A stretch of DNA of 19,484 nt from Maccoyibacter sp900556645 (GTDB lineage: Bacteria > Bacillota > Clostridia > Lachnospirales > Lachnospiraceae): positions 1 through 19,484 of the forward strand of contig CATWDJ010000034.1 of assembly GCA_958349535.1 (NCBI GenBank). Reading direction: 5' to 3'. Shown here one piece after another: positions 1 through 6,341 of the stretch. The translations under genes and the position numbers were made by a program. How positions within the stretch are numbered: the first letter of the stretch is position 1; the number at the start of each line of letters is the position of its first letter. Below the pieces are notes generated by a model. It was not told where the DNA came from. It saw only the letters and a program-made list of their open reading frames with translations, and made no database searches.

Positions 1-2
1 TT

Positions 3-638
3 GTGGTGATTTCTGTTAATTTGTACTTGACAAGAGGTCATTACATATCAGTTGATAAATACAGAGAAAAAGAACACGAATTCGAAGAAAAATTCGGTTT
101 TCCGCTTTATATAGAAGACGAGAAAGGAAATAAATGGGTAAATTTTGAATCAGTAATTGTAGATTTATATTGTGCAACGGACAATCACAATCAAGATGGA
201 ATATTGTGGTGGAAAAAAGATGTTTATGATAAAAATGAAGATATTTCATTGACAACAGGGACGGGAACAAGCCGGGAGCAAAGAGAATATCGTTTTGAAA
301 ACTATATGGAAGACCATGGCGTTACAATAAAAATAGAGAATAAGTATTGTACATATGATACAGTTTATGAAAAATGTAAAAAATATATAGATGAGGGGAA
401 AGCTGTTATTATCAGTACTCATCCAATTATGCTTTATGATATAAATGGAAATAGTGCTAAAGATATGGATGGTGGACATGCAATGACTGTTACCGGTGTC
501 ACAGAAGAAGGATGGATTGAAGTATCTTCATGGGGTAAATTTTATTATATTAAAAATAATGATGTGTCTTTTGAAGGAAAATGTAAAAAGGAATGTGCGA
601 AAGATGCTTATATAAAGATACAGGTAATCAGTTTTTAA
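3..638 (+). CDS. C-terminal part of a papain/C39-like cysteine peptidase domain protein (probable toxin tip), 5' end outside window
   Basis: The frame is open from the left edge, and no RBS precedes the two GTG codons at 3-8, so this is almost certainly the tail of a longer gene. Counted from base 3, it carries GGHAMTVTG with His159, followed by WIEVSSWG (about 171-178). This matches the His and following strand region of papain-like C39-type peptidases. Around residues 85-107, TGTGTSREQR followed by a DHGV turn resembles the GGTS-x-x-x-R element of papain-fold toxin domains. The catalytic Cys is not evident in the visible part and would lie upstream; Ser175/Ser176 sit roughly where an Asp or Asn is usual. 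The fold assignment rests on these motifs only. The small C-terminal domain followed directly by lipoprotein genes (13-nt gap) suggests an effector tip with downstream immunity genes, which is an inference. It could instead be a housekeeping C39-like peptidase. Confidence 0.55.
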   Translation: MVISVNLYLTRGHYISVDKYREKEHEFEEKFGFPLYIEDEKGNKWVNFESVIVDLYCATDNHNQDGILWWKKDVYDKNEDISLTTGTGTSREQREYRFENYMEDHGVTIKIENKYCTYDTVYEKCKKYIDEGKAVIISTHPIMLYDINGNSAKDMDGGHAMTVTGVTEEGWIEVSSWGKFYYIKNNDVSFEGKCKKECAKDAYIKIQVISF

Positions 639-651
639 AAGGAGAAGTTAA

Positions 652-1566
652 ATGAGAAAAAAAATAATGTTTGGAATGATTTTTTTATTATTGTGTATCC
701 TGTGTACAGCATGTGGGAAAAAAGAAGCCGGAAAGAAACAGGAGGATGAAAAGAAGCAGGAGGATATGAGACAGTATCCGTTAACATCACAACTGGAAAT
801 ACCCAGCAGGAAAGAGTTAAAGGAAATTTATCCCGAATCTTACAATAAAGAATTAATGAAGAAAAAAGGCTTGAGCGAAACAGAGGATTTTAGTGAAAAA
901 TATCTATATATGCAGGCACTTTACCGTGCAAATCTGGAGACATATCTTATGGATACCTTGGATTTGCAGGAATTGGATAATACATTGGCAAATGATGAAA
1001 TTCATTATTTCCCAATTGAAGAAGCAGAGAAAGATGTATATGCACGTTATTCTACCATGAATCTGAGATACATTTATTTGAGGAATAATCTATGTATTGA
1101 ACGTTTGGAAAAAGAAGACCTAGATACGATAGAGAAGGCATTAAAAGAAGGAAATGAAGTTGTGACAGAAGAGATGAAGGCATTGGCAGCCAGAACATAT
1201 TCGATTGTCATTCCGGTAGTGGATGAATCAGAAACGGAAGAAGATATAAGAATGTTAGAAGTATCATATTTGGGAGGGTGTTCTGAACCGAATGTTCCAA
1301 ACAAGGCGTTGGTTTTAGTTATAGGAACCAGTTATCCATATGATGAAGATGGATGGGAAATTCAAGATTTTCCGAGAATAGATTATTATCAGACAATAGC
1401 TGGAATAAAAAAAGAAAAAGAAGAAAGTTATAAAAATATATTGGATACATCGGTATACATATTGAAAGAAACAAAAACATGTCATCTTTCAAATGAAGAA
1501 ATAGAAGAAATATATGGATGTTATACGAAGGAATACAGAAAAAAACAAGAAGAACCAAGTGAATGA
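652..1566 (+). CDS. Lipoprotein, first copy of a tandem pair; candidate immunity protein
   Basis: This 304-residue protein has a lipoprotein signal: basic MRKK, a hydrophobic stretch (about 5-20), and a lipobox-like CTAC with the lipidated Cys at 21. Position -3 is Cys rather than Leu, so the box is slightly atypical. A Lys/Glu-rich linker (22-40) follows, then a mostly helical acidic domain. The protein should be anchored to the outer face of the membrane. AGGAGA at 641-646 sets the ATG. The next gene is a close paralogue; conserved blocks include QYPLTSQLEIPS, YLYMQALYRANLE, ARYSTMNL and ALVLVIGTS. I do not recognise the family. Its position directly behind a toxin-like C-terminus and its duplication fit a surface-anchored immunity protein, but nothing in the sequence proves that role. 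Confidence 0.8.
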   Translation: MRKKIMFGMIFLLLCILCTACGKKEAGKKQEDEKKQEDMRQYPLTSQLEIPSRKELKEIYPESYNKELMKKKGLSETEDFSEKYLYMQALYRANLETYLMDTLDLQELDNTLANDEIHYFPIEEAEKDVYARYSTMNLRYIYLRNNLCIERLEKEDLDTIEKALKEGNEVVTEEMKALAARTYSIVIPVVDESETEEDIRMLEVSYLGGCSEPNVPNKALVLVIGTSYPYDEDGWEIQDFPRIDYYQTIAGIKKEKEESYKNILDTSVYILKETKTCHLSNEEIEEIYGCYTKEYRKKQEEPSE

Positions 1567-1595
1567 TATGGAAAATATTTTATGAGGAAAGTTCA

Positions 1596-2451
1596 ATGAG
1601 AAAAAGAAAAATAATTTTGATAACAATTTTTTTAGTATGGTGTATCCTGTGCACAGCATGTGGAGAAAAAGATGCTGAAAAAAAGCAGGAGGATATGAAA
1701 CAGTATCCATTAACATCGCAATTGGAAATACCTAGTAAAAAGGAATTAGAGAACATTTATCCGGAGTCTTATAATAAAAAGATGATAAAGAGAAAAGGCT
1801 TGAGCGAAACGAAGGATTTTAGTGAGAAATACTTATATATGCAGGCACTTTACCGTGCAAATCTGGAAGCATATCTTATGGAAACCTTGGATTTGCAGGA
1901 GGTAGATAATACATTGGAAAATGGTGAATTATATTATTTGCCGATTGAGGAAATAGAGAAAGATTTGTATGCACGTTATTCTACGATGAATCTGAACTAT
2001 ATCTATTTGAGGAATAATATGTGTATTGAACGATTGGAAAAAGAAGATTTGGCTACGATAGAGAAAGCATTAAAAGAGGGAAAAGAAGTTATAACAGAAG
2101 AGATGAAGGCATTGGCAGCCAGAACATATCCAACAGTCATTTCAGCAATGGATGAATCAAAAAGAGATGCAAAAAAAAATGAATGTACCGTATTTGAGAG
2201 CCTCTCCTTTACCATCTGTTCCGAATAATGCATTAGTATTGGTAATAGGAACCAGTTTTCCTTATGATGAAAAGGGAATGTATCTGCCTCATTTTCCGGT
2301 AAAAAAATATGATCAGATATTAGATGCGATAAAAGAAGAGAAAGAAGAAAGCTATGAGGATATATTAAATATACCCGTATATATATGGGTGGAAACGGGG
2401 GCTATTGAGTTATCTGATGAAGAGGTAGAAGAACTCTACCAAATATTATAG
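1596..2451 (+). pseudogene. Lipoprotein, second tandem copy, interrupted by a frameshift at an A9 run
   Basis: Paralogue of the preceding lipoprotein. The likely start is ATG 1596, with GAGGAAAG at 1584-1591. The in-frame ATG at 1563 overlaps the previous stop and lacks an RBS. The signal peptide mirrors copy one, with the lipobox Cys at 22 (CTACGEK). The frame runs to 2228, but homology with copy one is lost just after nine A residues at 2171-2179 (reading gat gca aaa aaa aat). Removing one A gives gca aaa aaa atg and joins the frame that ends at 2451. That frame continues the match through VPNNALVLVIGTSFPYDE, which corresponds to VPNKALVLVIGTSYPYDE in copy one. The repaired protein would be about 284 residues against 304. 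The break could be a real mutation, phase variation or slippage at the homopolymer, or a sequencing error. Without correction the product has 210 residues and an unrelated tail. Confidence 0.8.
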
Positions 2452-2461
2452 GAAAAATACC

Positions 2462-2790
2462 ATGGAAAAAAATAAAAAGAGAAGCAAATTTTTGATTATA
2501 TTTGTGACAGTCATGTATCTTGCAGTCTATTGGTTTAGCGGACATACAATCAGTTGGAATTATAATGACAGGAGAATCTTAGGACATTATATTGAAGAAG
2601 TAAGGGAAAGATATGGGGAGTTTGATAGTACAAATGGAGATACTGAATATTATTATTTTTTATATAAAAAAATGAGGGGTTATTAGGAAGTTTCTGGAAT
2701 TATAATACGGATCAATATTATATTATGAAAATAAATGAGGATGGTGTGGTAGAGGAAATAGATAAAGGTGGACGTATGCAAGATACATAA
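2462..2790 (+). pseudogene. Small membrane-anchored protein, frameshifted at an A7 run
   Basis: The frame opens at ATG 2462, 10 nt after the preceding lipoprotein frame, with no clear RBS and possible translational coupling. It encodes an N-terminal membrane segment (about residues 10-26) followed by a short extracytoplasmic part. It stops at 2686 after 74 residues. The next frame continues with plausible coding sequence from the A7 run at 2666-2672 to the TAA at 2788-2790. One extra A there would give KKNEGLLGSFWNYN, then QYYIMKINEDGVVEE, for a protein of about 109 residues. Support for the repaired reading comes from 3558-3641, which encodes a related INEDGIVE segment. The family is unrecognised. 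The two frames together most likely mark one gene with a single-base deletion. Confidence 0.6.
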
Positions 2791-2833
2791 GTGAATACAA
2801 TAGAAAAGCAATTTGCCATAAAGGTGGGAAAAT

Positions 2834-3547
2834 ATGAAAAAAATCACATGGTTTTGTATTACAGCCCTATTTTTATATCTCAATGTCTTTTGCCCCAAAT
2901 GTTTAGGAAAACATATCTGGATAGGAAAAGTTTATGAAAAATTCTATGGCGAAGAGTATGAAGAGGAACGCTCGTTATATTTTATAAAGGGGAAATTCCA
3001 GAAAGAATGGAAAAAAGTTGATTCCTCATTTTATATATGTGATGTGAATGACAGGGAGATAGGAGGCATAGTGACAACGCTTTGGCATTCAAGGGAGTAT
3101 GAAGTGAGGGGAAGGGAACTGATTATCTATACAGATGATATGGGGACGATAGAAACAAAGGCTATTGTACCGGGGGAGAAATTTACAGAAACAAAAGAAA
3201 TATTAGAAGAAAACAACTATGTATCAGGAGCAGGAAAGTTTTCCAATAAAGTATCTCAAACAGCTTCTTCCACAAGACAAGAGTATAGGTCAGCTTTAAG
3301 ACAAATAAGTGATTGGGAATATCATAGAATCAGAAAAAAAGGAATTTGTACATTATTGTTTTTTGCTGTCACCTGGGTAGTTATATTTTTCTGCTCAAAG
3401 CGAAAGAAGAAATCGGCGGAAGAACTGGACGAGCAGGAGTACATAGGAAGTATGGATTATCAGTTGACAATGATTGTAAGTGTGTTTATGATAGTCCTTT
3501 CATTTTTGGTATTAGGAATAGGATTACTTGTGTTAATATTATTCTGA
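2834..3547 (+). CDS. Predicted membrane protein of unknown function with an extracytoplasmic domain
   Basis: The protein has 237 residues and begins at ATG 2834 behind AAGGTGG (2821-2827). An N-terminal hydrophobic segment (about 5-20) could be a signal anchor. A soluble region of roughly 145 residues follows, rich in beta-type stretches such as SLYFIKGKF and ELIIYTDDMGTIETK. A second membrane helix lies at about 168-186 and is followed by a basic KRKKK stretch. A third long hydrophobic segment (about 211-237) forms the C-terminus. I recognise no family. It follows the lipoprotein and small membrane genes on the same strand and may belong to the same immunity-like cluster, which is inference from position only. 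Confidence 0.75.
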   Translation: MKKITWFCITALFLYLNVFCPKCLGKHIWIGKVYEKFYGEEYEEERSLYFIKGKFQKEWKKVDSSFYICDVNDREIGGIVTTLWHSREYEVRGRELIIYTDDMGTIETKAIVPGEKFTETKEILEENNYVSGAGKFSNKVSQTASSTRQEYRSALRQISDWEYHRIRKKGICTLLFFAVTWVVIFFCSKRKKKSAEELDEQEYIGSMDYQLTMIVSVFMIVLSFLVLGIGLLVLILF

Positions 3548-3557
3548 TATCTAATAG

Positions 3558-3641
3558 ATTCATTATGATATGATAATAAATGAGGATGGAATTGTGGAGA
3601 ACAAAATGCCAAAAAGAATTCCCAAAGAATGGTTGACATAG
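3558..3641 (+). pseudogene. Remnant of a paralogue of the small membrane protein gene
   Basis: This 27-codon open frame follows a TAG at 3555-3557 and has no start or RBS. It encodes YDMIINEDGIVENKMPK and ends at TAG 3639-3641. The YDMIINEDGIVE part aligns with YYIMKINEDGVVE in the second frame of the broken gene at 2462-2790, and the DNA stretch aataaatgaggatgg is shared by both. It is read as the 3' end of a second copy whose body has been lost. Its last codons overlap the -35 box of the infC promoter. Confidence 0.55.
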
Positions 3642-3661
3642 CACATAAAACGTGATATATT
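3633..3661 (+). promoter_or_regulatory. Sigma-A type promoter of the infC-rpmI-rplT operon
   Basis: TTGACA (3633-3638) and TATATT (3656-3661) are separated by exactly 17 nt. Transcription is expected to start near 3668, giving a leader of about 150 nt before infC. The -35 box overlaps the end of the accessory gene remnant. Confidence 0.8.
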
Positions 3662-3667
3662 ATCAGA

Positions 3668-3817
3668 GTTGTTAGAAGCAAGTAGAGTATCCACTCTCAC
3701 CTTAGCACAATCGGGTGACTAAGCGTTCATATTTCAAATAACCATATGAGGAGTTATTTTGATTTAGTGTGGATAGTCTGCCTATCCACTTTTTTATTGC
3801 ATGGGAGGTATAAGACC
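3668..3817 (+). promoter_or_regulatory. infC operon leader with alternative antiterminator/terminator helices (L20-leader type)
   Basis: The heptamer TATCCAC occurs twice: at 3688-3694 and as the 3' arm of the terminator at 3783-3789. GTGGATA (3769-3775) can pair with either copy, so the two helices exclude each other. Pairing with the upstream copy prevents the terminator. A local hairpin AGAGT/ACTCT (3684-3688 with 3693-3697) would sequester the upstream copy. A second hairpin, CTTAGCAC (3701-3708) with GTG-A-CTAAG (3715-3723, bulged A), lies between. This architecture matches the known Firmicutes leaders where ribosomal protein L20 represses infC-rpmI-rplT by transcription attenuation. That L20 binds here is an inference from family knowledge; the competing pairings are visible. 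Confidence 0.75.
3769..3795 (+). terminator. Attenuator (intrinsic terminator) upstream of infC
   Basis: Perfect 8-bp stem GTGGATAG / CTATCCAC (3769-3776 with 3782-3789) with a 5-nt loop, followed by six T residues (3790-3795). It lies 22 nt before the infC start codon, so it controls readthrough into the operon. Confidence 0.85.
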
Positions 3818-4324
3818 ATTAGCGAATTAATGATCAATGAACAAATCAGAGATAAGGAGATCCGCCTGATTGGCAAGGACGGAGAGCAGCTCGGCATTAT
3901 GTCGGCAAGAGAAGCGATGAAGCTGGCAGAGGAGGCAGAATTGGATTTGGTGAAGATTGCACCGAAAGCCACACCGCCTGTTTGTAAGATTATCGATTAC
4001 GGTAAGTACAGATATGAGCTGGCAAGAAAAGAGAAAGAAGCCAAGAAGAAGCAGAAGACGGTAGAAGTGAAGGAGATTCGTCTTTCTCCGAACATTGAGA
4101 CGAATGATCTGAATACGAAAATGAACGCTGCCAGAAAGTTTCTTTCCAAAGGAAACAAGGTTAAGGTTACTCTGCGTTTCCGTGGAAGAGAGATGGCACA
4201 TATGCAGAGCAGTAAACACATCTTAACAGACATTGCAGAAGCATTGGAAGATGTTGCAGTAGTGGAGAAAGCACCAAAGGTTGAAGGCAGAAGCATTTCA
4301 ATGGTACTGGCAGAGAAAAAATAA
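3818..4324 (+). CDS. infC: Translation initiation factor IF-3, AUU start codon
   Basis: IF-3 binds the 30S subunit, prevents premature 50S joining and checks start-codon and initiator-tRNA pairing. The 168-residue product has the N-domain signature (INEQIRDKEIRLIG, then PPVCKIIDYGKYRYE), the Lys/Glu-rich linker (KEKEAKKKQK) and the C-domain (VKEIRLSPNIETNDL, KVKVTLRFRGREM, then VEGRSISMVLA). Start choice: GGGAGGT (3803-3809) lies 8-9 nt before ATT 3818, which gives (M)SELMINEQIRDK, as in Bacillus relatives that start at AUU. The ATG at 3830 is too far from the RBS. The open frame back to 3746 runs through the attenuator and is not coding. The AUU start is the classical basis of IF-3 autoregulation. 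Confidence 0.97.
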   Translation: MSELMINEQIRDKEIRLIGKDGEQLGIMSAREAMKLAEEAELDLVKIAPKATPPVCKIIDYGKYRYELARKEKEAKKKQKTVEVKEIRLSPNIETNDLNTKMNAARKFLSKGNKVKVTLRFRGREMAHMQSSKHILTDIAEALEDVAVVEKAPKVEGRSISMVLAEKK

Positions 4325-4347
4325 AAGACAATTAGGAGGAATATATT

Positions 4348-4545
4348 ATGCCAAAAATCAAAACAAGCAGAGCAGCTGCAAAACGTTTCAAAAAGACAGG
4401 AAGCGGTAATTTAAAAAGAAACAAAGCTTACAGAAGACATATCTTAACTAAGAAATCCGCTAAGACTAAGAGAAATCTTAGAAAACAGCCGTTAGTAGAT
4501 TCTACAAACGTTAAGAACATGAAGAAGATTTTACCATATTTATAA
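4348..4545 (+). CDS. rpmI: 50S ribosomal protein L35
   Basis: The 65-residue basic protein MPKIKTSRAAAKRFKKTGSG has the family's full length and its conserved C-terminal NMKKILPYL motif. AGGAGGA (4334-4340) sits 7 nt before ATG. It lies between infC and rplT in the universal infC-rpmI-rplT order and is part of the large ribosomal subunit. It is expected to be controlled together with infC by the leader attenuator. Confidence 0.98.
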   Translation: MPKIKTSRAAAKRFKKTGSGNLKRNKAYRRHILTKKSAKTKRNLRKQPLVDSTNVKNMKKILPYL

Positions 4546-4568
4546 GATGGGTTAAGGAGGATGAAGTA

Positions 4569-4925
4569 ATGGCAAGAGTAAAAGGCGGAATGAACGCTAA
4601 GAAGAAACATAATAGAACATTAAAGTTAGCAAAAGGATACAGAGGAGCTCGTTCCAAACAGTATAGAGTAGCAAAACAGTCTGTTATGAGAGCTTTGACA
4701 AGTTCTTATGCAGGAAGAAAGCAGAGAAAACGCCAGTTCAGACAGTTATGGATTGCACGTATCAATGCTGCTGCACGTATCAACGGAATCTCTTACAGCC
4801 AGTTTATGCATGGTTTAAAATTAGCAGGTGTTGAGATGAACCGTAAAATGTTAGCTGAGATGGCAGTAAATGATGCAGAAGGATTTGCAGCATTAGCAGA
4901 ATTAGCAAAATCAAAAGTAGCTTAA
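4569..4925 (+). CDS. rplT: 50S ribosomal protein L20
   Basis: The 118-residue protein has the family's usual length. It has the basic, RNA-binding N-terminal extension (MARVKGGMNAKKKHNRTLKL, then AKGYRGARSKQYR) and the globular domain with RKRQFRQLWIARINAAAR and YSQFMHGLK. AAGGAGG at 4554-4560 precedes ATG. L20 binds 23S rRNA early in 50S assembly and, in Firmicutes, represses its own operon by binding the leader, here 3668-3817. An intrinsic terminator follows directly. Confidence 0.98.
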   Translation: MARVKGGMNAKKKHNRTLKLAKGYRGARSKQYRVAKQSVMRALTSSYAGRKQRKRQFRQLWIARINAAARINGISYSQFMHGLKLAGVEMNRKMLAEMAVNDAEGFAALAELAKSKVA

Positions 4926-4937
4926 TAATTCAAAATG

Positions 4938-4964
4938 GACAACTTCTATGGAAGTTGTCTTTTT
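4938..4964 (+). terminator. Intrinsic terminator of the infC-rpmI-rplT operon
   Basis: Perfect 9-bp stem GACAACTTC / GAAGTTGTC (4938-4946 with 4951-4959), 4-nt loop TATG, followed by TTTTTG. It lies 13 nt after the rplT stop. Confidence 0.95.
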
Positions 4965-5034
4965 GTTATACGGAAACTCTCTGCTGTGATAAAACTGTAC
5001 GCACGCATGGGAGGAAGAATGGAGGGAAACGCTT

Positions 5035-6051
5035 ATGAGCATATTGGTAACAGGCGGAGCCGGATTTATCGGAAGTCATACCTGCGTAGAACTGTTAGAA
5101 AACGGATATGAGGTTGTGGTAGTGGACAACCTGTGTAATGCAAGTAAAGAGTCATTAAAAAGAGTAGAGCAGATTACCGGAAAGAAAGTAACTTTTTATA
5201 AAGGGGATATTCTGGACAAAGAGTTCTTAAATCAGGTATTTGAGAAGGAAGAGATAGAAAGCTGTATTCATTTTGCCGGTCTGAAGGCAGTAGGTGAGTC
5301 GGTAGAAAAACCATGGGAATATTATCACAATAATATAACAGGAACACTGGTGCTGACAGAAGTCATGAAAAAACACGGAGTGAAAAAAATGATTTTTTCT
5401 TCCTCGGCAACGGTTTATGGTTCCCCGAAGGAAATTCCCATTACCGAGGAGTGCCCGAAGGGAACATGTACGAACCCTTACGGTTGGACAAAGTCCATGT
5501 TGGAGCAGATATTAACTGATATGCAAAAAGCAGACCCGGAATGGAATGTTGTGTTGTTGCGGTATTTCAATCCTATCGGAGCCCATCCCACAGGACTCAT
5601 GGGAGAAAATCCCAACGGTGTGCCAAACAATTTAATGCCGTATATTACACAGGTAGCAATCGGAAAACTGGCGTGTCTGGGAGTATTCGGAAATGATTAT
5701 GATACACCGGACGGAACCGGTGTGCGTGATTATATCCATGTAGTGGATTTGGCAAAGGGACATGTAAAGGCATTGAAAAAGTTAGAAGAAAATGGTGGAC
5801 TGTCCATTTATAATCTGGGAACCGGTGTGGGATACAGCGTATTGGATATTGTAAAAAACTTTGAAGAGGCAAACGGTGTGAAAATTCCCTATGAAATCAA
5901 GCCAAGAAGAGCCGGAGATATTGCAACCTGCTATTCGGATGCGTCAAAAGCAAAACGGGAATTAGACTGGGGAGCAGAGTATGGAATCCTGGAAATGTGC
6001 CGTGATTCATGGAACTGGCAGAAGAAGAATCCAAACGGATATGAGTGTTAG
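5035..6051 (+). CDS. galE: UDP-glucose 4-epimerase
   Basis: Interconverts UDP-glucose and UDP-galactose with bound NAD (Leloir pathway and supply of UDP-Gal for surface glycans); cytoplasmic. The 338 residues match the family length. The Rossmann glycine motif TGGAGFIGSH (6-15), Asp31 at the end of strand two, and FAGLKAVGES (80-89) are present. SSSATVYG (122-129) carries the catalytic Ser, and YGWTK carries the catalytic Tyr149-x3-Lys153 pair. Further family motifs include LLRYFNPIGAHPTG, GVRDYIHVVDLA and a C-terminal RRAGDIATCYSD. GGAGGG at 5021-5026 is well spaced from the ATG. It stands alone between two terminated or re-initiated operons, and no clear sigma-A promoter is visible in the 70-nt upstream gap. 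Confidence 0.97.
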   Translation: MSILVTGGAGFIGSHTCVELLENGYEVVVVDNLCNASKESLKRVEQITGKKVTFYKGDILDKEFLNQVFEKEEIESCIHFAGLKAVGESVEKPWEYYHNNITGTLVLTEVMKKHGVKKMIFSSSATVYGSPKEIPITEECPKGTCTNPYGWTKSMLEQILTDMQKADPEWNVVLLRYFNPIGAHPTGLMGENPNGVPNNLMPYITQVAIGKLACLGVFGNDYDTPDGTGVRDYIHVVDLAKGHVKALKKLEENGGLSIYNLGTGVGYSVLDIVKNFEEANGVKIPYEIKPRRAGDIATCYSDASKAKRELDWGAEYGILEMCRDSWNWQKKNPNGYEC

Positions 6052-6093
6052 AATAAAAAAATGTAGAAAAATGGAAATAAATGTAAATTACCA

Positions 6094-6122
6094 TTGCAAT
6101 TTTAGGAAAAAAGAACTATAAT
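6094..6122 (+). promoter_or_regulatory. Candidate sigma-A promoter of the type VII secretion operon
   Basis: TTGCAA (6094-6099) and a perfect TATAAT (6117-6122) with a 17-nt spacer. A start near 6129 would give a leader of about 210 nt before the EsaA-like gene. A second, weaker TATGAT at 6283-6288 has no good -35 box. Confidence 0.6.
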
Positions 6123-6204
6123 CACATCAGAAACATTGTGGCATATTTGGGAGTATGAGGAATGTAAAATAATATTAGCATTAGCTATTTTTTTACATTA
6201 ATCT

Positions 6205-6243
6205 AGGAGGCATCGCTCGATGCTGTTTTTCCACTATGAGTAA
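6205..6243 (+). promoter_or_regulatory. Possible leader mini-ORF and overlapping hairpin in the type VII operon leader
   Basis: AGGAGG (6205-6210) is followed 9 nt later by ATG (6220) and the reading MLFFHYE-stop (TAA 6241-6243). The same stretch can fold as GGCATC / GATGCT (6209-6214 with 6219-6224, one wobble pair, loop GCTC) and is followed by TTTTT (6226-6230). It is therefore either a tiny translated leader peptide, a weak attenuator, or both. The stem is short and chance cannot be excluded. Confidence 0.35.
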
Positions 6244-6299
6244 TTATAATAAAATATGCACAGTTATAGTTTCTATTTCAGTTATGATACTACATTATT

Positions 6300-6317
6300 A
6301 CATTACCATGGTAATGT
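6300..6317 (+). promoter_or_regulatory. 18-bp perfect palindrome, candidate operator or leader hairpin
   Basis: ACATTACCATGGTAATGT is perfectly self-complementary over 18 bp and ends 8 nt before the RBS (GGGAGGAG 6325-6332) of the EsaA-like gene. A perfect palindrome of this length suits a dimeric DNA-binding regulator. As RNA it would have to open a loop of at least four nt, leaving a 7-bp stem next to the RBS. No regulator gene is visible nearby. Confidence 0.5.
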
Positions 6318-6341
6318 GGCAGAAGGGAGGAGATAACAACG

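Larger units (their letters stand above)
652..2451 (+). repeat. Tandem gene duplication of the lipoprotein
   Basis: The two genes share most residues throughout, and long stretches match at the DNA level. An example is the region around 896-925, which corresponds to 1826-1855 and encodes YLYMQALYRANLE in both. The second copy follows after a 29-nt gap. Divergence is concentrated in the Lys-rich linker and just before the A9 frameshift. This is a tandem duplication of a whole gene, not a short repeat array. Confidence 0.85.

Noticed and set aside
3746..3817. N-terminal extension of infC from ATG 3746
   Set aside because: The extension is translated from the attenuator hairpin and T-run; ATT 3818 has the RBS and matches IF-3 N-termini.
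4963..4996. galE promoter (TTGTTA with GATAAA)
   Set aside because: The spacing is 19 nt and both boxes are poor; TTGTTA overlaps the terminator T-run.
6176..6194. TAGC-ATTA-GCTA hairpin plus T7 as galE terminator
   Set aside because: The stem is only 4 bp and lies downstream of the candidate T7SS promoter; too weak to call.
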